Assembly: GCF_003544935.1 (NCBI RefSeq)
Contig: NZ_CP032098.1
Coordinates: 1,488,001-1,552,000 of the forward strand
DNA length: 64,000 nt
Source: Malaciobacter molluscorum LMG 25693
GTDB taxonomy: Bacteria; Campylobacterota; Campylobacteria; Campylobacterales; Arcobacteraceae
Direction: 5' to 3'
A program made the position numbers and the translations under genes. Below, in pieces: positions 53,846 to 62,740 of this stretch (position 1 is its first letter; each line of letters starts with the position of its first letter). The notes below the pieces were generated by a model. The model was not told where the DNA came from, ran no database searches, and saw only the letters and a list, made by a program, of their open reading frames with translations.

Positions 53846-55750
53846 TTATTGAAAAGGTATTTTTACTGTAAATCTAACACCAATTGTTTTTGTATTTCTA
53901 ATAATATTTTTTACTTCGATATTTGCATTAAAATGTTTTGTTATTATTTGTTGGGACATATAAAGACCAATACCAGTACCATTATACTGATGCTTTGTAG
54001 TAAAATATGGTTCAAATATTTTATTTAAATATTCTTGTTTTATTCCACCTGCATTATCACTATAATCAAAATAAGCAAAATTTGCACTCTTGTAAATTTT
54101 AAGATTTATTTGTCTATTTTCTACATTATTTATTTTAAATGCATCTAAACTATTATTAAAAAAGTTCATTAATACTTGAATTAATTCATTTTCATAACCA
54201 TTTATAACAACTTCTTCTATATGTGTTGATAATTTTACATTATTTGATTCAAGTTTTGAGCTTATAATCTTTAATGTCTTTTTATACACATTTTGCAAAT
54301 CAAACTCTTTTTTCTCTTTTTTATTATTTAAAAAATCTCTAAAATCATCAATTGTTTGAGATAAGTGATTTGCATTTGACAAAATAATTTCAATAGATTT
54401 ATCCTGTGATTCATCAGTTAAAAGACCTAATTGTTTATTTAACTGCATTCCACTTGCACATGTAGTGATTATAGATAAAGGTTGGCGCCATTGATGAGCA
54501 ATATTTTCCATCATTTCACCCATTGCTACCATTTTTGATTGATGAGCAAGTAAAATATCTTTTTTCTTATTTTTTTCTACTTCTTTATATATTTTTTTCC
54601 TATATTTTAAAAAATATTTTTCTAAATATGTAGAAACGTATAAAGAAATAGCAAAAAGTATAAATGCAATCAATAAAGAAAAAGTTAGCATTTTATAAAT
54701 ATATTTTCTATTTTTTTCATCAAGTTCTTGTTTTTTCTCTTCAATCATATAATCAATTTTTTGATTATAAAAACCAGAAGCAACTGCAATATTCCATTTG
54801 TCAAATCCTTTAACAAAAGAAGTTTTGCTTGCAGGAAGATTTGTTTCTGGCATAACAGTAGAAATATAACTTATAAAACCTTCTCCCCTTTTTGCTGTAT
54901 TTATTATCTCTTTAGTTATATAAAACCCATTTTTATCTTTTAAATCTATTCTATTTTTACCGACATACTCATCTTTTAAATGAGATAAATAAATACCATC
55001 ATAATCTACTAAAAACACAAATTTATTTAATCCATATCTTAAGTTTTGAAGTCTTTTTATAAGCTTTTTCTTTACACTTTTTTCATACTCTGAAATATAT
55101 TCTCCAGTGGAAATATAAATACCTAAAGGTTTTACTTCTTTAAAAAAAACAGTTTTTTTATAAAAAATATCATCATTTTTTGATGGTATTTTCCAATTAA
55201 ATTCAATATATCCTTCATGTTTTTCTTTTACTTCTCTAATTATTTCTCTCATAAAATAAAAACCATTATTATCTTTAATATTAAGATAATTTTTACCTTC
55301 AACACTTCTTTTAGGAGGATAAAGTATTGTATTTCCTTCTAAATCATTTATTACAAAATATCCTCTATCATTATTGAATTTAATTGCTCTTAAAGAATCT
55401 TTTATAAGTTTTAATATTTTCTTCTTTGATTCATTATGATGTTCTTTGTATATATTTAAGGATATTTTATAAGCTTCATTTACTCTATTCTTAATATCAT
55501 TTTTAATAAACTCTTTTACTTTTTTATGCTCATTTTCTAATTCATTATAAACTCTTAAAACTTCACTTTTTACAAGTTTTTTTTGATTTACGATATAGCT
55601 TTCTTTTAGATTCTTACTCTCTTTTTTAAATTCATCAATATTTGAAAAAACTATAAAAGTAGTAAAAATTAGTGATATTATAATTGTTGCAATAGGCATT
55701 ACATATTTAATAATTTTTATTAGCTTATTTTCAGTTGCTACTCTAGACAT
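53846..55750 (-). CDS. Sensor histidine kinase with tandem Cache domains
   Basis: The 634-residue kinase has an N-terminal membrane helix, a periplasmic region with two Cache-like modules (GYFVINDLEGNTILYPPK with GIYISTGEYI; KFVFLVDYDGIYLSHLKDEY with WNIAVASGFY), a second helix near 355-375, then a HisKA domain with His in NIAHQWRQPLSII. The ATPase has NFFNNSLDAF (N box), DNAGGI (G1) and GTGIGLYMS (G2). Tandem Cache modules usually bind small metabolites; the ligand is unknown. ATG at 55750 is chosen over the TTG at 55768 because AGGA lies 6 nt upstream. No response regulator is adjacent. Confidence 0.9.
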   Translation of the reverse strand: MSRVATENKLIKIIKYVMPIATIIISLIFTTFIVFSNIDEFKKESKNLKESYIVNQKKLVKSEVLRVYNELENEHKKVKEFIKNDIKNRVNEAYKISLNIYKEHHNESKKKILKLIKDSLRAIKFNNDRGYFVINDLEGNTILYPPKRSVEGKNYLNIKDNNGFYFMREIIREVKEKHEGYIEFNWKIPSKNDDIFYKKTVFFKEVKPLGIYISTGEYISEYEKSVKKKLIKRLQNLRYGLNKFVFLVDYDGIYLSHLKDEYVGKNRIDLKDKNGFYITKEIINTAKRGEGFISYISTVMPETNLPASKTSFVKGFDKWNIAVASGFYNQKIDYMIEEKKQELDEKNRKYIYKMLTFSLLIAFILFAISLYVSTYLEKYFLKYRKKIYKEVEKNKKKDILLAHQSKMVAMGEMMENIAHQWRQPLSIITTCASGMQLNKQLGLLTDESQDKSIEIILSNANHLSQTIDDFRDFLNNKKEKKEFDLQNVYKKTLKIISSKLESNNVKLSTHIEEVVINGYENELIQVLMNFFNNSLDAFKINNVENRQINLKIYKSANFAYFDYSDNAGGIKQEYLNKIFEPYFTTKHQYNGTGIGLYMSQQIITKHFNANIEVKNIIRNTKTIGVRFTVKIPFQ

Positions 55751-55863
55751 TAAAATCCTAATATACAAATTGGGGATTAATTATATTTTTAATTTTTTAA
55801 TATAAGATTAAAAAATGTATAACAAAATAATTTAATTTATTTTTCTTAATATATAAAAATTAA

Positions 55864-56883
55864 TTAATTATTTTTATACTCTTTCCATTTTATATCAAAA
55901 CTAAGATGTTTGAAATCAAAAGCAATTTGTTTCACTTTAGAATCTTCTTTTGGAACATACCCTTCTAAAATAAAACTATCATCTTTTTTTGTTAAAAAAG
56001 TCTCAATTTGAAATGCTCTATCTTTAAATAAAGTAACCTGAAATTGTTCTTTTACTAAAGACTTCAAATCAATTCCCACTTCTAAATAAATTTTTTCTTT
56101 ATTTAAAAAATAGTTCTTTTTAAAACTCTCTTCAAATATCATTCTTCTTATATTTTGATAATCTGATAAAATCTCATCTTTATCAAAAATTTTATTATAA
56201 TAATTATATTTTGCATTTTTTATTGAAAATAAAAATTGATCTAAAACACTTAAAACGTCTTCATTATATAAAATATTGGATCTTATTTTTTCACAAAGTC
56301 CAAAATATCCTTTGCTTATTTGATCTTTAAAATCAGTTTTAAAATAACTAGAATAAAATTTAAACTCTACATGTTCATTATTTTGAACAAACTTTTTAAT
56401 AAATTCATAACTCTCGCAAAGCTTTGTTTCATGTAATATTGTTTCATCTATAAATACAATAACTTCATATAAAATCTCTTTGGGTTCATGTGCTAGAAAA
56501 TTCTCATTTTTTATTCTGACAAAAAAATCATCTTTCATTTCATGAACTAAAGATTCATAAAAATGAATAGTCTTTTTTATAAACTTATTCTTTTTATCAC
56601 GTTGTCTTGCAATTGCTCTTACTATATGTTTTTGACTTTCAAATCTTAAAAGATTAATTTTAAAATATTCTGCATCAATAAAATCATAAAAATAAACTAT
56701 TTTATTTCCATTTACTAAAGGTAAATACTCAAAAGGGAAATACTCAAAAAATATTGAATATATTTTTAGTTTTTTATCAAAAACTTTTTTAAGTATTTTA
56801 TTTATGATAAATTTAGTTATCAAGCTCCAAGAAGCTATGATAACTAGTAAGATTAAAAATATCGCACTAAAAATAAATCCCAT
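55864..56883 (-). CDS. Membrane-anchored hypothetical protein
   Basis: The 339-residue protein has one N-terminal membrane helix (FSAIFLILLVIIASWSLITK) and a large Lys/Phe/Glu-rich soluble part predicted as mixed alpha/beta, with segments such as FFEYFPFEYLPLVNGNKIVY and AFDFKHLSFDIKW-like strands near the end. No family was recognised. It lies 16 nt downstream of the aldo/keto reductase gene, so the two may share a transcript. Confidence 0.65.
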   Translation of the reverse strand: MGFIFSAIFLILLVIIASWSLITKFIINKILKKVFDKKLKIYSIFFEYFPFEYLPLVNGNKIVYFYDFIDAEYFKINLLRFESQKHIVRAIARQRDKKNKFIKKTIHFYESLVHEMKDDFFVRIKNENFLAHEPKEILYEVIVFIDETILHETKLCESYEFIKKFVQNNEHVEFKFYSSYFKTDFKDQISKGYFGLCEKIRSNILYNEDVLSVLDQFLFSIKNAKYNYYNKIFDKDEILSDYQNIRRMIFEESFKKNYFLNKEKIYLEVGIDLKSLVKEQFQVTLFKDRAFQIETFLTKKDDSFILEGYVPKEDSKVKQIAFDFKHLSFDIKWKEYKNN

Positions 56884-56899
56884 CTGTTATTTAACCTTA

Positions 56900-57919
56900 T
56901 TATCCCATAGGATATAAAATATCTTTTTGTATTTCTTCTATTTTACTAAATAATTCTTTAGATATTTTAAAATTTATTGCTTTTAAAGAATCATCCAATT
57001 GTTCAAGTTTTCTTGCACCAATTATAGTGGAAGCTACAAAATCAAAATGTTTTGAATAAGCAACTGCCAAAGTTACAGGAGAAATACCATACTCCTTTGC
57101 TAGCAAAACATATTTTTTTGTTGCTTCAATAGTTTTATCATTTACAAATCTATTTGCTTGTGCTTGAACTCTTGGGTTTTTATGTTTTGCATAATTTGTA
57201 AATCTACATCCATCTGGATATAAACCACTATTATATTTTCCTGATAAAACTCCTCCACCAATTGGAGAATAAGGTAATAAAGAGATATTTTCTCTTATAC
57301 ATACATTCGCAAGTTCATCTAAAAATCTTGGGTTTAATAAAGAAAAATTATTTTGAATTGATTGAAATCTTGTAAGATTCTTATGTTTTGATATTTCATT
57401 CGCTTTTGTTAAACCATATGTACTATCATTTGAAGTACCTACATATCTTACTTTTCCCTCTTTTACAAGTTCATCAAAAGCTTTTAAACTCTCTTCTACT
57501 GGTACAATTGTATCGGGCCAATGCATTTGATAAAGATCCACATAATCTGTATCTAATCTTTTTAAACTACCTTCAATCGCTCTTTTTATATGAAAAGAAT
57601 CAATCGCTGTTAATCCATGCCTTGTAGGAGGGACAAACCAACCTGAAGCTGCTCCTGCTACTTTAGTAGCTAAGATTATAGAATCTCTTGGTTTTGTTTT
57701 TAGCCACTCTCCTACAATTTTTTCAGTTGTACCTTCATAAGATGATTTAGGAGGTACTGGATAAATCTCTGCTGTATCAAAAAAATTTATTCCATTTTCA
57801 TATGCTTTATCCATTATTTGGAAAGCTTCTTCTTTTGTAGTTGTGCTTCCAAATGTCATAGTTCCCAAACAAATTGGGCTTACTCTTAATCCACTATTTC
57901 CAATATATCTAAATTTCAT
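56900..57919 (-). CDS. Aldo/keto reductase
   Basis: An NADPH-dependent oxidoreductase with a TIM-barrel fold. The catalytic tetrad is visible: Asp and Tyr in NFFDTAEIYPVP, Lys in ILATKVAG and His in YQMHWPD. The family also shows KVRYVGTSNDSTYGL, PYSPIGGGVLSGKYN and STIIGARKLEQLDDSLKAI. ATG at 57919 (340 residues, MKFRYIGNSGLRVSPICLG) is preferred to the start at 57973 because it matches the family start. The substrate is unknown. Confidence 0.9.
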   Translation of the reverse strand: MKFRYIGNSGLRVSPICLGTMTFGSTTTKEEAFQIMDKAYENGINFFDTAEIYPVPPKSSYEGTTEKIVGEWLKTKPRDSIILATKVAGAASGWFVPPTRHGLTAIDSFHIKRAIEGSLKRLDTDYVDLYQMHWPDTIVPVEESLKAFDELVKEGKVRYVGTSNDSTYGLTKANEISKHKNLTRFQSIQNNFSLLNPRFLDELANVCIRENISLLPYSPIGGGVLSGKYNSGLYPDGCRFTNYAKHKNPRVQAQANRFVNDKTIEATKKYVLLAKEYGISPVTLAVAYSKHFDFVASTIIGARKLEQLDDSLKAINFKISKELFSKIEEIQKDILYPMG

Positions 57920-58014
57920 AATATTTTTTATCCTTTCATTTGGATTAACAAAGAGTATAACAAAAGGTTTCATAAAATAATATAAGAAATTACATCCAAA
58001 CTCCTAAATTTAGA

Positions 58015-58986
58015 CTACTCCATAATACATATTTGTTTATTTAACATATGAATAATAGTTTTATAAGCAACCACAAAAACAACTGCTGTCAAAACAATGA
58101 TAAATAAATAAGAAAAATATTGATAAATATCTTTTTTTGTCACTTCATACATCAAACTTGAAGCAAGTGCAATTGTTGCTAAAGGAAATGTAAAAGCCCA
58201 CCAAGAAATAAAAAATTTAATCTTTACAAAATTTTTATACATAAAAAATAGTAAAAAAGTAAAAAATAGTCCTAAATTAAAAAGTATCATAGAAAAAAAA
58301 TCTAAATTTGAAGTCATTTTAAAATATGCGATTAATCCAACAGAAGGAGGTGCAATTAAGATAAACAATGTTGGCATAAATTTAGGTGCAAATTGAGTAT
58401 GAAAAATTATTCTATTCAATATAATGGCAAGCATAATTATCCAAAAAAATATACCAATAGAAAAAAAGAACATTAAAAACATATTATCCAAATGAGTTGT
58501 TCCAACCACAGGAACTATTAAGTTACCAACTATAGGAATAAACCATGCAGGATTTGAATGCTGTATCTCTAAATTATTATTTATCCAAAATTTCAATGTA
58601 TTAAAAGTAAAAAATATATGTAAAAACATACCAATAAAAAACAAAATATTTGAAACAGTTATATTTTCATGATAAATTTGAGATATCAATAAAAAAGATA
58701 TAGAAATAGCTGCAAAAAAGTTTATTCTTATTGGATGAGAGAACTCTTTTTTAACTTCTTGAAAATATATTACTATTTTTATAATATATAAAACAAAAAT
58801 AGCAATAAATATAATTGTTGTAACTATTTTAAAAAATAAATAAAAATATATATGAAAAAAGAAAACTTCGCTTGCTTTTTCATAAACAATAGTCAATCCA
58901 GAAAGCCCCATAACAATAGCAAACATCATCACAGGGAAAAAAGCTAATCTATTTGATGGAATAGCTTTAATAGACTCATTACTCAT
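58015..58986 (-). CDS. TDT/SLAC1-family transporter
   Basis: A 323-residue membrane protein with ten predicted helices of the tellurite-resistance/dicarboxylate (TDT) and SLAC1 anion-channel superfamily. Hallmarks are LAFFPVMMFAIVMGLSGLTI at the N-terminus, PAWFIPIVGNLIVPVVGT in the middle and ISWWAFTFPLATIALASSLM near the end, where family channels line their pore. Substrate candidates are small anions, dicarboxylates or sulfite. Confidence 0.85.
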   Translation of the reverse strand: MSNESIKAIPSNRLAFFPVMMFAIVMGLSGLTIVYEKASEVFFFHIYFYLFFKIVTTIIFIAIFVLYIIKIVIYFQEVKKEFSHPIRINFFAAISISFLLISQIYHENITVSNILFFIGMFLHIFFTFNTLKFWINNNLEIQHSNPAWFIPIVGNLIVPVVGTTHLDNMFLMFFFSIGIFFWIIMLAIILNRIIFHTQFAPKFMPTLFILIAPPSVGLIAYFKMTSNLDFFSMILFNLGLFFTFLLFFMYKNFVKIKFFISWWAFTFPLATIALASSLMYEVTKKDIYQYFSYLFIIVLTAVVFVVAYKTIIHMLNKQICIME

Positions 58987-59014
58987 AGAAAATCCTTCTT
59001 AAGAAAAATTAATT

Positions 59015-59020
59015 TATAAT
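59015..59020 (+). promoter_or_regulatory. Putative -10 element for the 68-aa gene
   Basis: TATAAT lies 24 bp upstream of the ATG, followed by AAAGGAG at 59029-59035, so the leader would be very short. Confidence 0.5.
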
Positions 59021-59044
59021 TAGCATTTAAAGGAGTAAATTAAG

Positions 59045-59251
59045 ATGGAAAAAAAAAGAATTATTGACTTATCTAAACAAAATTTATCATATGAAGAAAA
59101 GAACCAAATAATAAAGATATTAAATCTAAATCAACAATCTATGAATTTGGAAGTTTCTATTTTTCAAAATAATGAATTTATCAAAAAAACAACTATTGCC
59201 TTTGCTCATATACCAAAAAAATTAAAAGCAAAAATCAACCCTTTATGCTAA
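59045..59251 (+). CDS. Small hypothetical protein, 68 residues
   Basis: It has a perfect AAAGGAG ribosome-binding site and a TATAAT element, so it is likely expressed. The product is basic: MEKKRIIDLSKQNLSYEEKN, then QSMNLEVSIFQNNEFIKKTT and an end at KAKINPLC with a terminal Cys. No family was recognised. It is divergent from the TDT gene across a 58-bp gap. Confidence 0.6.
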   Translation: MEKKRIIDLSKQNLSYEEKNQIIKILNLNQQSMNLEVSIFQNNEFIKKTTIAFAHIPKKLKAKINPLC

Positions 59252-59396
59252 AAGAAATATAATTATAACTTATTAAAATTAATTTTTGTTTTATAAGATA
59301 TAAGAAAAATTTATATAATTAATTTTTATACAATATTTTTTATACTAAAAGAGAAATTACTGCTGATAAAATGCGTAAAATGCTTATTGATGGTAA

Positions 59397-60248
59397 TTAT
59401 AAGATTTTATTATTTATTTCATCAAATATAAAAATAAATTCTTGATATGTTACATTTATATAATTTTTATTTATAATATTTATATATCTTTTAATAGAAA
59501 AATATAAACTAACATACAATAAATAAATTTTTAAATCACTTAGTTTAATATCATTAGAATAAGAATTTAAAAAAATATCTATAAGTTCAAAATCAAATTT
59601 ATTATGATAAAAACACCATGAAATAATAACAATAGATAAATCAATATTTTTATCACTAATACAACTATGTGCAAAATCAAATACAGCATTTAATTTATCA
59701 TTATAAAAACTAACATTATCAGGAAATATATCAGCATGAATTAAAGTATCTTCAACTAAAGTTAAATCTTTAACTAATTGAAACTTTGAAAAAAATAATT
59801 CTTTTGTTTTTATATCATTTTTAAAATCAATTGAATGAAGTAATTGTTTTAAATCAAATCTTTTAGACAAACTTATATTAAAAGGTTTAATTAAATGTAA
59901 ATTTTTCAAAAATTGTGCAATTTGAATAATATGTTGTTTTTTTATGCAATTTAAATGTTTTGCTTTTTTATAAGAGAAAAGTACAATAGGCTTAGAATAT
60001 CCAATAAAAAAAGATATTGCTTTAGAAACATCTAAATTATTAATTTGATTTAATATTTCTATTTCTTCTATTACTTCTGTAATTGAACTATTTTCATATA
60101 ATTTTAATATATATTTTTTATTTTTATTATCTTTTAATATATATACCGTATCTGAAATTCCTGTTTTTGTAGCATTTAAAGAGATAAACTCATAACTTTT
60201 AAAAAATGAGTTTATCTGTTGTAGAGTTAACTTTGTTTTTACACCCAT
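59397..60248 (-). CDS. APH/choline kinase-like phosphotransferase in the cobalamin cluster
   Basis: The 283-residue protein has a protein-kinase-like phosphotransferase fold: KKYILKLYENSS (Lys for ATP), then the catalytic loop DTLIHADIFPDNVSFYNDKL and the metal-binding AVFDFAHSC. Aminoglycoside, choline and homoserine kinases share these. It begins 6 nt after cbiL stops, so it is in the cbiM-cbiK-cbiL transcript. Phosphorylation of threonine or aminopropanol is needed for the cobalamin side chain, so a role there is plausible but only an inference from position. Confidence 0.75.
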   Translation of the reverse strand: MGVKTKLTLQQINSFFKSYEFISLNATKTGISDTVYILKDNKNKKYILKLYENSSITEVIEEIEILNQINNLDVSKAISFFIGYSKPIVLFSYKKAKHLNCIKKQHIIQIAQFLKNLHLIKPFNISLSKRFDLKQLLHSIDFKNDIKTKELFFSKFQLVKDLTLVEDTLIHADIFPDNVSFYNDKLNAVFDFAHSCISDKNIDLSIVIISWCFYHNKFDFELIDIFLNSYSNDIKLSDLKIYLLYVSLYFSIKRYINIINKNYINVTYQEFIFIFDEINNKIL

Positions 60249-60254
60249 ATTTAA

Positions 60255-60917
60255 TTATATAAAATCAATAAATAAAGTCATATATTTATCAACTTTATCT
60301 TTTTTATAATCAAGTATATTTTCACCTTTATAATTTAAATTTTCAAAAGTGAAAAAACTACTATTTTTTTGTTTAATTAAAGTAGTATCCATTCCTATTT
60401 TAGGTCTCATATAAACAGTAGTAAATGGTACTTTTCTTTTATGTAAAGGTCTAATAATAAAACTACTATCTCCAATACATAAAGGTTTTTTAACTTTTGC
60501 AGATGCATGAGAAAATGAAGTAACTCCAGGAATCACTTCACTATGTTCATATATACTACTATCTTGTTGTTTTATAATATCTAGTAAATAATATACGGTA
60601 CTATAAACAGCACTATCACCTAAAGTAACAAAAGATAACTTTTCATATATTTTAAAAGAGTCTAAAATAGTATCAACTTGTCTTTGCCAATCACCTTTTT
60701 GAAATCTCATTGGTGTGTACATTGGAATAATTGGTTTATCAAACTCAAACTCATCCATTAATTTTTTTACAATTTTATATGTCATTGATCTAGTAAAACT
60801 ATTATCAGCACTTTTTGTTGGTACGCAAATAGCATCACTATTTTTTAATGCTTTTAATGCTTTTAAAGTGATTAATTCATAATCTCCTGGTCCTAAAGAT
60901 ACCATATATAATTTCAT
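60255..60917 (-). CDS. cbiL: Precorrin-2 C20-methyltransferase (CbiL/CobI)
   Basis: CbiL methylates C20 of cobalt-factor II/precorrin-2 using S-adenosylmethionine. The 220-residue protein has the tetrapyrrole methylase N-terminus (KLYMVSLGPGDYELITLKAL), the C20-methyltransferase segment DAICVPTKSAD, the FVTLGDSAVYSTVYYL motif and HSEVIPGVTSFSHASA. It is shorter than the usual 230-240 residues at the C-terminal end but complete in core motifs. It follows cbiK by 15 nt. Confidence 0.9.
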   Translation of the reverse strand: MKLYMVSLGPGDYELITLKALKALKNSDAICVPTKSADNSFTRSMTYKIVKKLMDEFEFDKPIIPMYTPMRFQKGDWQRQVDTILDSFKIYEKLSFVTLGDSAVYSTVYYLLDIIKQQDSSIYEHSEVIPGVTSFSHASAKVKKPLCIGDSSFIIRPLHKRKVPFTTVYMRPKIGMDTTLIKQKNSSFFTFENLNYKGENILDYKKDKVDKYMTLFIDFI

Positions 60918-60932
60918 AAATATATAACCTTA

Positions 60933-61778
60933 CTAATATGTAATTTGTCGATGAGTTACACCAAGCATTTTAAATGACTCTTTTATATTTTTCAAAATAA
61001 TATCTTGTACCATTGGCAACTCGATAAGATTAAATTTGTCACTTTTTGTTTGAGAATCAACAACTGTTGCTTCAAAACCACTCTCATTTAAATCATCCTT
61101 TATTTCAAACATATCTTTTATATAATGATTACCACTTACAAGTAATAAAGGAACAACTTGTACTTTTTTAAAACCTTTTGCTTTTATTTTATTCTTTATT
61201 GCATTATTCATATGAAAATAAGGAAATGCACCTTCTAATGAACATGAAAAATTTCTATTATCTATTTGTTCTAAATAAGATGCAGTATAATTAATCGAAT
61301 CAATTCCTGCTGTATCAAGTCTTGGAGTTCCATGAATAACATATAAATTTGCAGTATCTTTTTTTGATATTTTATTATTCAAATCATTTAAAAACAACGT
61401 AGTATCTTTTGTTTTAGTCAAAATAGGATCTGTTATTTTTAAATTAGCCATTGAAAAATGCTGAAATCCTTCAACAATTGACTTTAAATATTCATGCTCA
61501 TCTGTAGGAAATATATTTATAGAAGAAATAACAACATGTTTACTTCCATACATATCTACATCTGCAAGTGTTTGTGGTAAATTTTTATATATCTCTTTTT
61601 TCTTTTTCTTTAAAAGTTTTATAACCATTCTAGAAGAAAAAGAAGTAAATACTTCACAATCAGGATAAGTCTCTTTTACTTTTGCTTCTAAATCAAGATA
61701 TTTTTGTTGTTCAATTACAGAACCAAAACAAGCAAGAACAATTGCTCTTTTTCTATTATAATGTCTAAATCTTTTCAT
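60933..61778 (-). CDS. cbiK: Sirohydrochlorin cobaltochelatase CbiK
   Basis: CbiK inserts cobalt into sirohydrochlorin, the first committed step of the anaerobic cobalamin route. The 281-residue protein begins with a class-II chelatase-like strand (RAIVLACFGSV) and has the metal-ligand histidines: His149 in YVIHGTPRLD and His218 in LVSGNHYIKDM, with acidic TDEHEYL near 92-98. It starts at the last base of the cbiM stop codon, indicating coupling with the cobalt importer. Confidence 0.9.
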   Translation of the reverse strand: MKRFRHYNRKRAIVLACFGSVIEQQKYLDLEAKVKETYPDCEVFTSFSSRMVIKLLKKKKKEIYKNLPQTLADVDMYGSKHVVISSINIFPTDEHEYLKSIVEGFQHFSMANLKITDPILTKTKDTTLFLNDLNNKISKKDTANLYVIHGTPRLDTAGIDSINYTASYLEQIDNRNFSCSLEGAFPYFHMNNAIKNKIKAKGFKKVQVVPLLLVSGNHYIKDMFEIKDDLNESGFEATVVDSQTKSDKFNLIELPMVQDIILKNIKESFKMLGVTHRQITY

Positions 61779-62464
61779 TATTTTCCAGTATTATATAATC
61801 TAGCTTCAACGTATGCGCTTGATTTTAAAGAGTTTAGTGTTTTTGCACCTGCTAAAACAGCTAAATCAATAAGTGGTTCTAAAATAATTACACTCATATA
61901 AGCGGCCCCAAAACTAAGAACAGAAGTTAAATTCTCAACTGCAAAACCTTGTCCATATAAGGCCCAAAAAGCAACCCATGTAACAATACCACCTTGATAC
62001 ATTGTCGATAATTTTAATGCATCAAAATATTTAATATCTTTATATGCAATATTTTTTGGAATAATTCTTGAAGATACATAACTCATAGCAAATAATGGCA
62101 TAAGAAGTGTTGTAACATTCATTCCATACTGAGGTAAATCAAATTGTGCAAAAAACAAACCTTGAATTAGTAATCCAAAAGCCAAACCAAAAGCAGTAGG
62201 AGCAATTCCAAAAATTAGAAATAGCGTTGAGCCTAAGATTAAGTGAACTTCAGAAACTCCTATAGCATGATGAGGAAAAACTTCAAAAAAAACAAATACT
62301 AACATTGTAGTAATTAAACTTTTCACTACAAATGGTAAAATACCACTTTTTTTAATATTATCTAATGCAAACTTTGCAGCAAATCCAAATGAAATAGCAG
62401 CCGTACCATAACTTAACACAATTTTTGCACCTTGAACAATTCCTGGTTCTATATGCATAAACAA
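61778..62464 (-). CDS. cbiM: Cobalt transport protein CbiM
   Basis: CbiM is the substrate-capture membrane component of cobalt importers. The 228-residue protein opens MFMHIEPGIVQGAKIVLSYG, keeping the metal-binding N-terminal His of the family as MFMHIEPG instead of the usual MHIPDG-type start. Six to seven helices follow, with EVHLILGSTLFLIFGIAPTA and GLLIQGLFFAQFDLPQYGMN. No CbiN/CbiQ/CbiO genes are nearby. A long structured leader precedes it. Confidence 0.85.
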   Translation of the reverse strand: MFMHIEPGIVQGAKIVLSYGTAAISFGFAAKFALDNIKKSGILPFVVKSLITTMLVFVFFEVFPHHAIGVSEVHLILGSTLFLIFGIAPTAFGLAFGLLIQGLFFAQFDLPQYGMNVTTLLMPLFAMSYVSSRIIPKNIAYKDIKYFDALKLSTMYQGGIVTWVAFWALYGQGFAVENLTSVLSFGAAYMSVIILEPLIDLAVLAGAKTLNSLKSSAYVEARLYNTGK

Positions 62465-62513
62465 TCCTTTTTGATAAATTTAAATTTTTTAATTATTTTT
62501 ATTTTTAATTTAA

Positions 62514-62700
62514 TTAATATGATAATAAAAGTAAGATTTCTAAAGTTTTTGGAGGATCTAAAGAGCTTATTTTGTTTTCATAAGCTTTCTTGTGGTATAA
62601 ATTATTGTTAGTTTCTACTTTGCATAACTTTATTATTGTCGAGTACATTGCAATTATTGACAATTTAAAGTACTGTTTTTTATACCCTCTAAGATTTTTC
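62514..62700 (-). promoter_or_regulatory. Candidate structured 5' leader of the cbiM operon
   Basis: On the minus strand GGTATAAA (62594-62601 and 62679-62686 as complementary arms) makes a long-range stem. AGCTTAT / ATAAGCT forms a hairpin (62564-62586), AGTAC / GTACT an inner stem (62642-62674), and GAGG next to the first arm could pair with a later CCTC. A TATAAT near 62710 could start the transcript. The cobalamin riboswitch signature GCCACT is not visible, so it may be a different metal- or corrin-responsive element, or only AT-rich structure. Confidence 0.4.
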
Positions 62701-62740
62701 ATAATTAAATTATAGCCAAAAAAAATTATAAAGAAATGAG

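Noticed and set aside
62465-62740. Cobalamin riboswitch upstream of cbiM
   Set aside because: The expected GCCACT core and B12-box-like elements are not present on the minus strand; only generic pairing could be shown.
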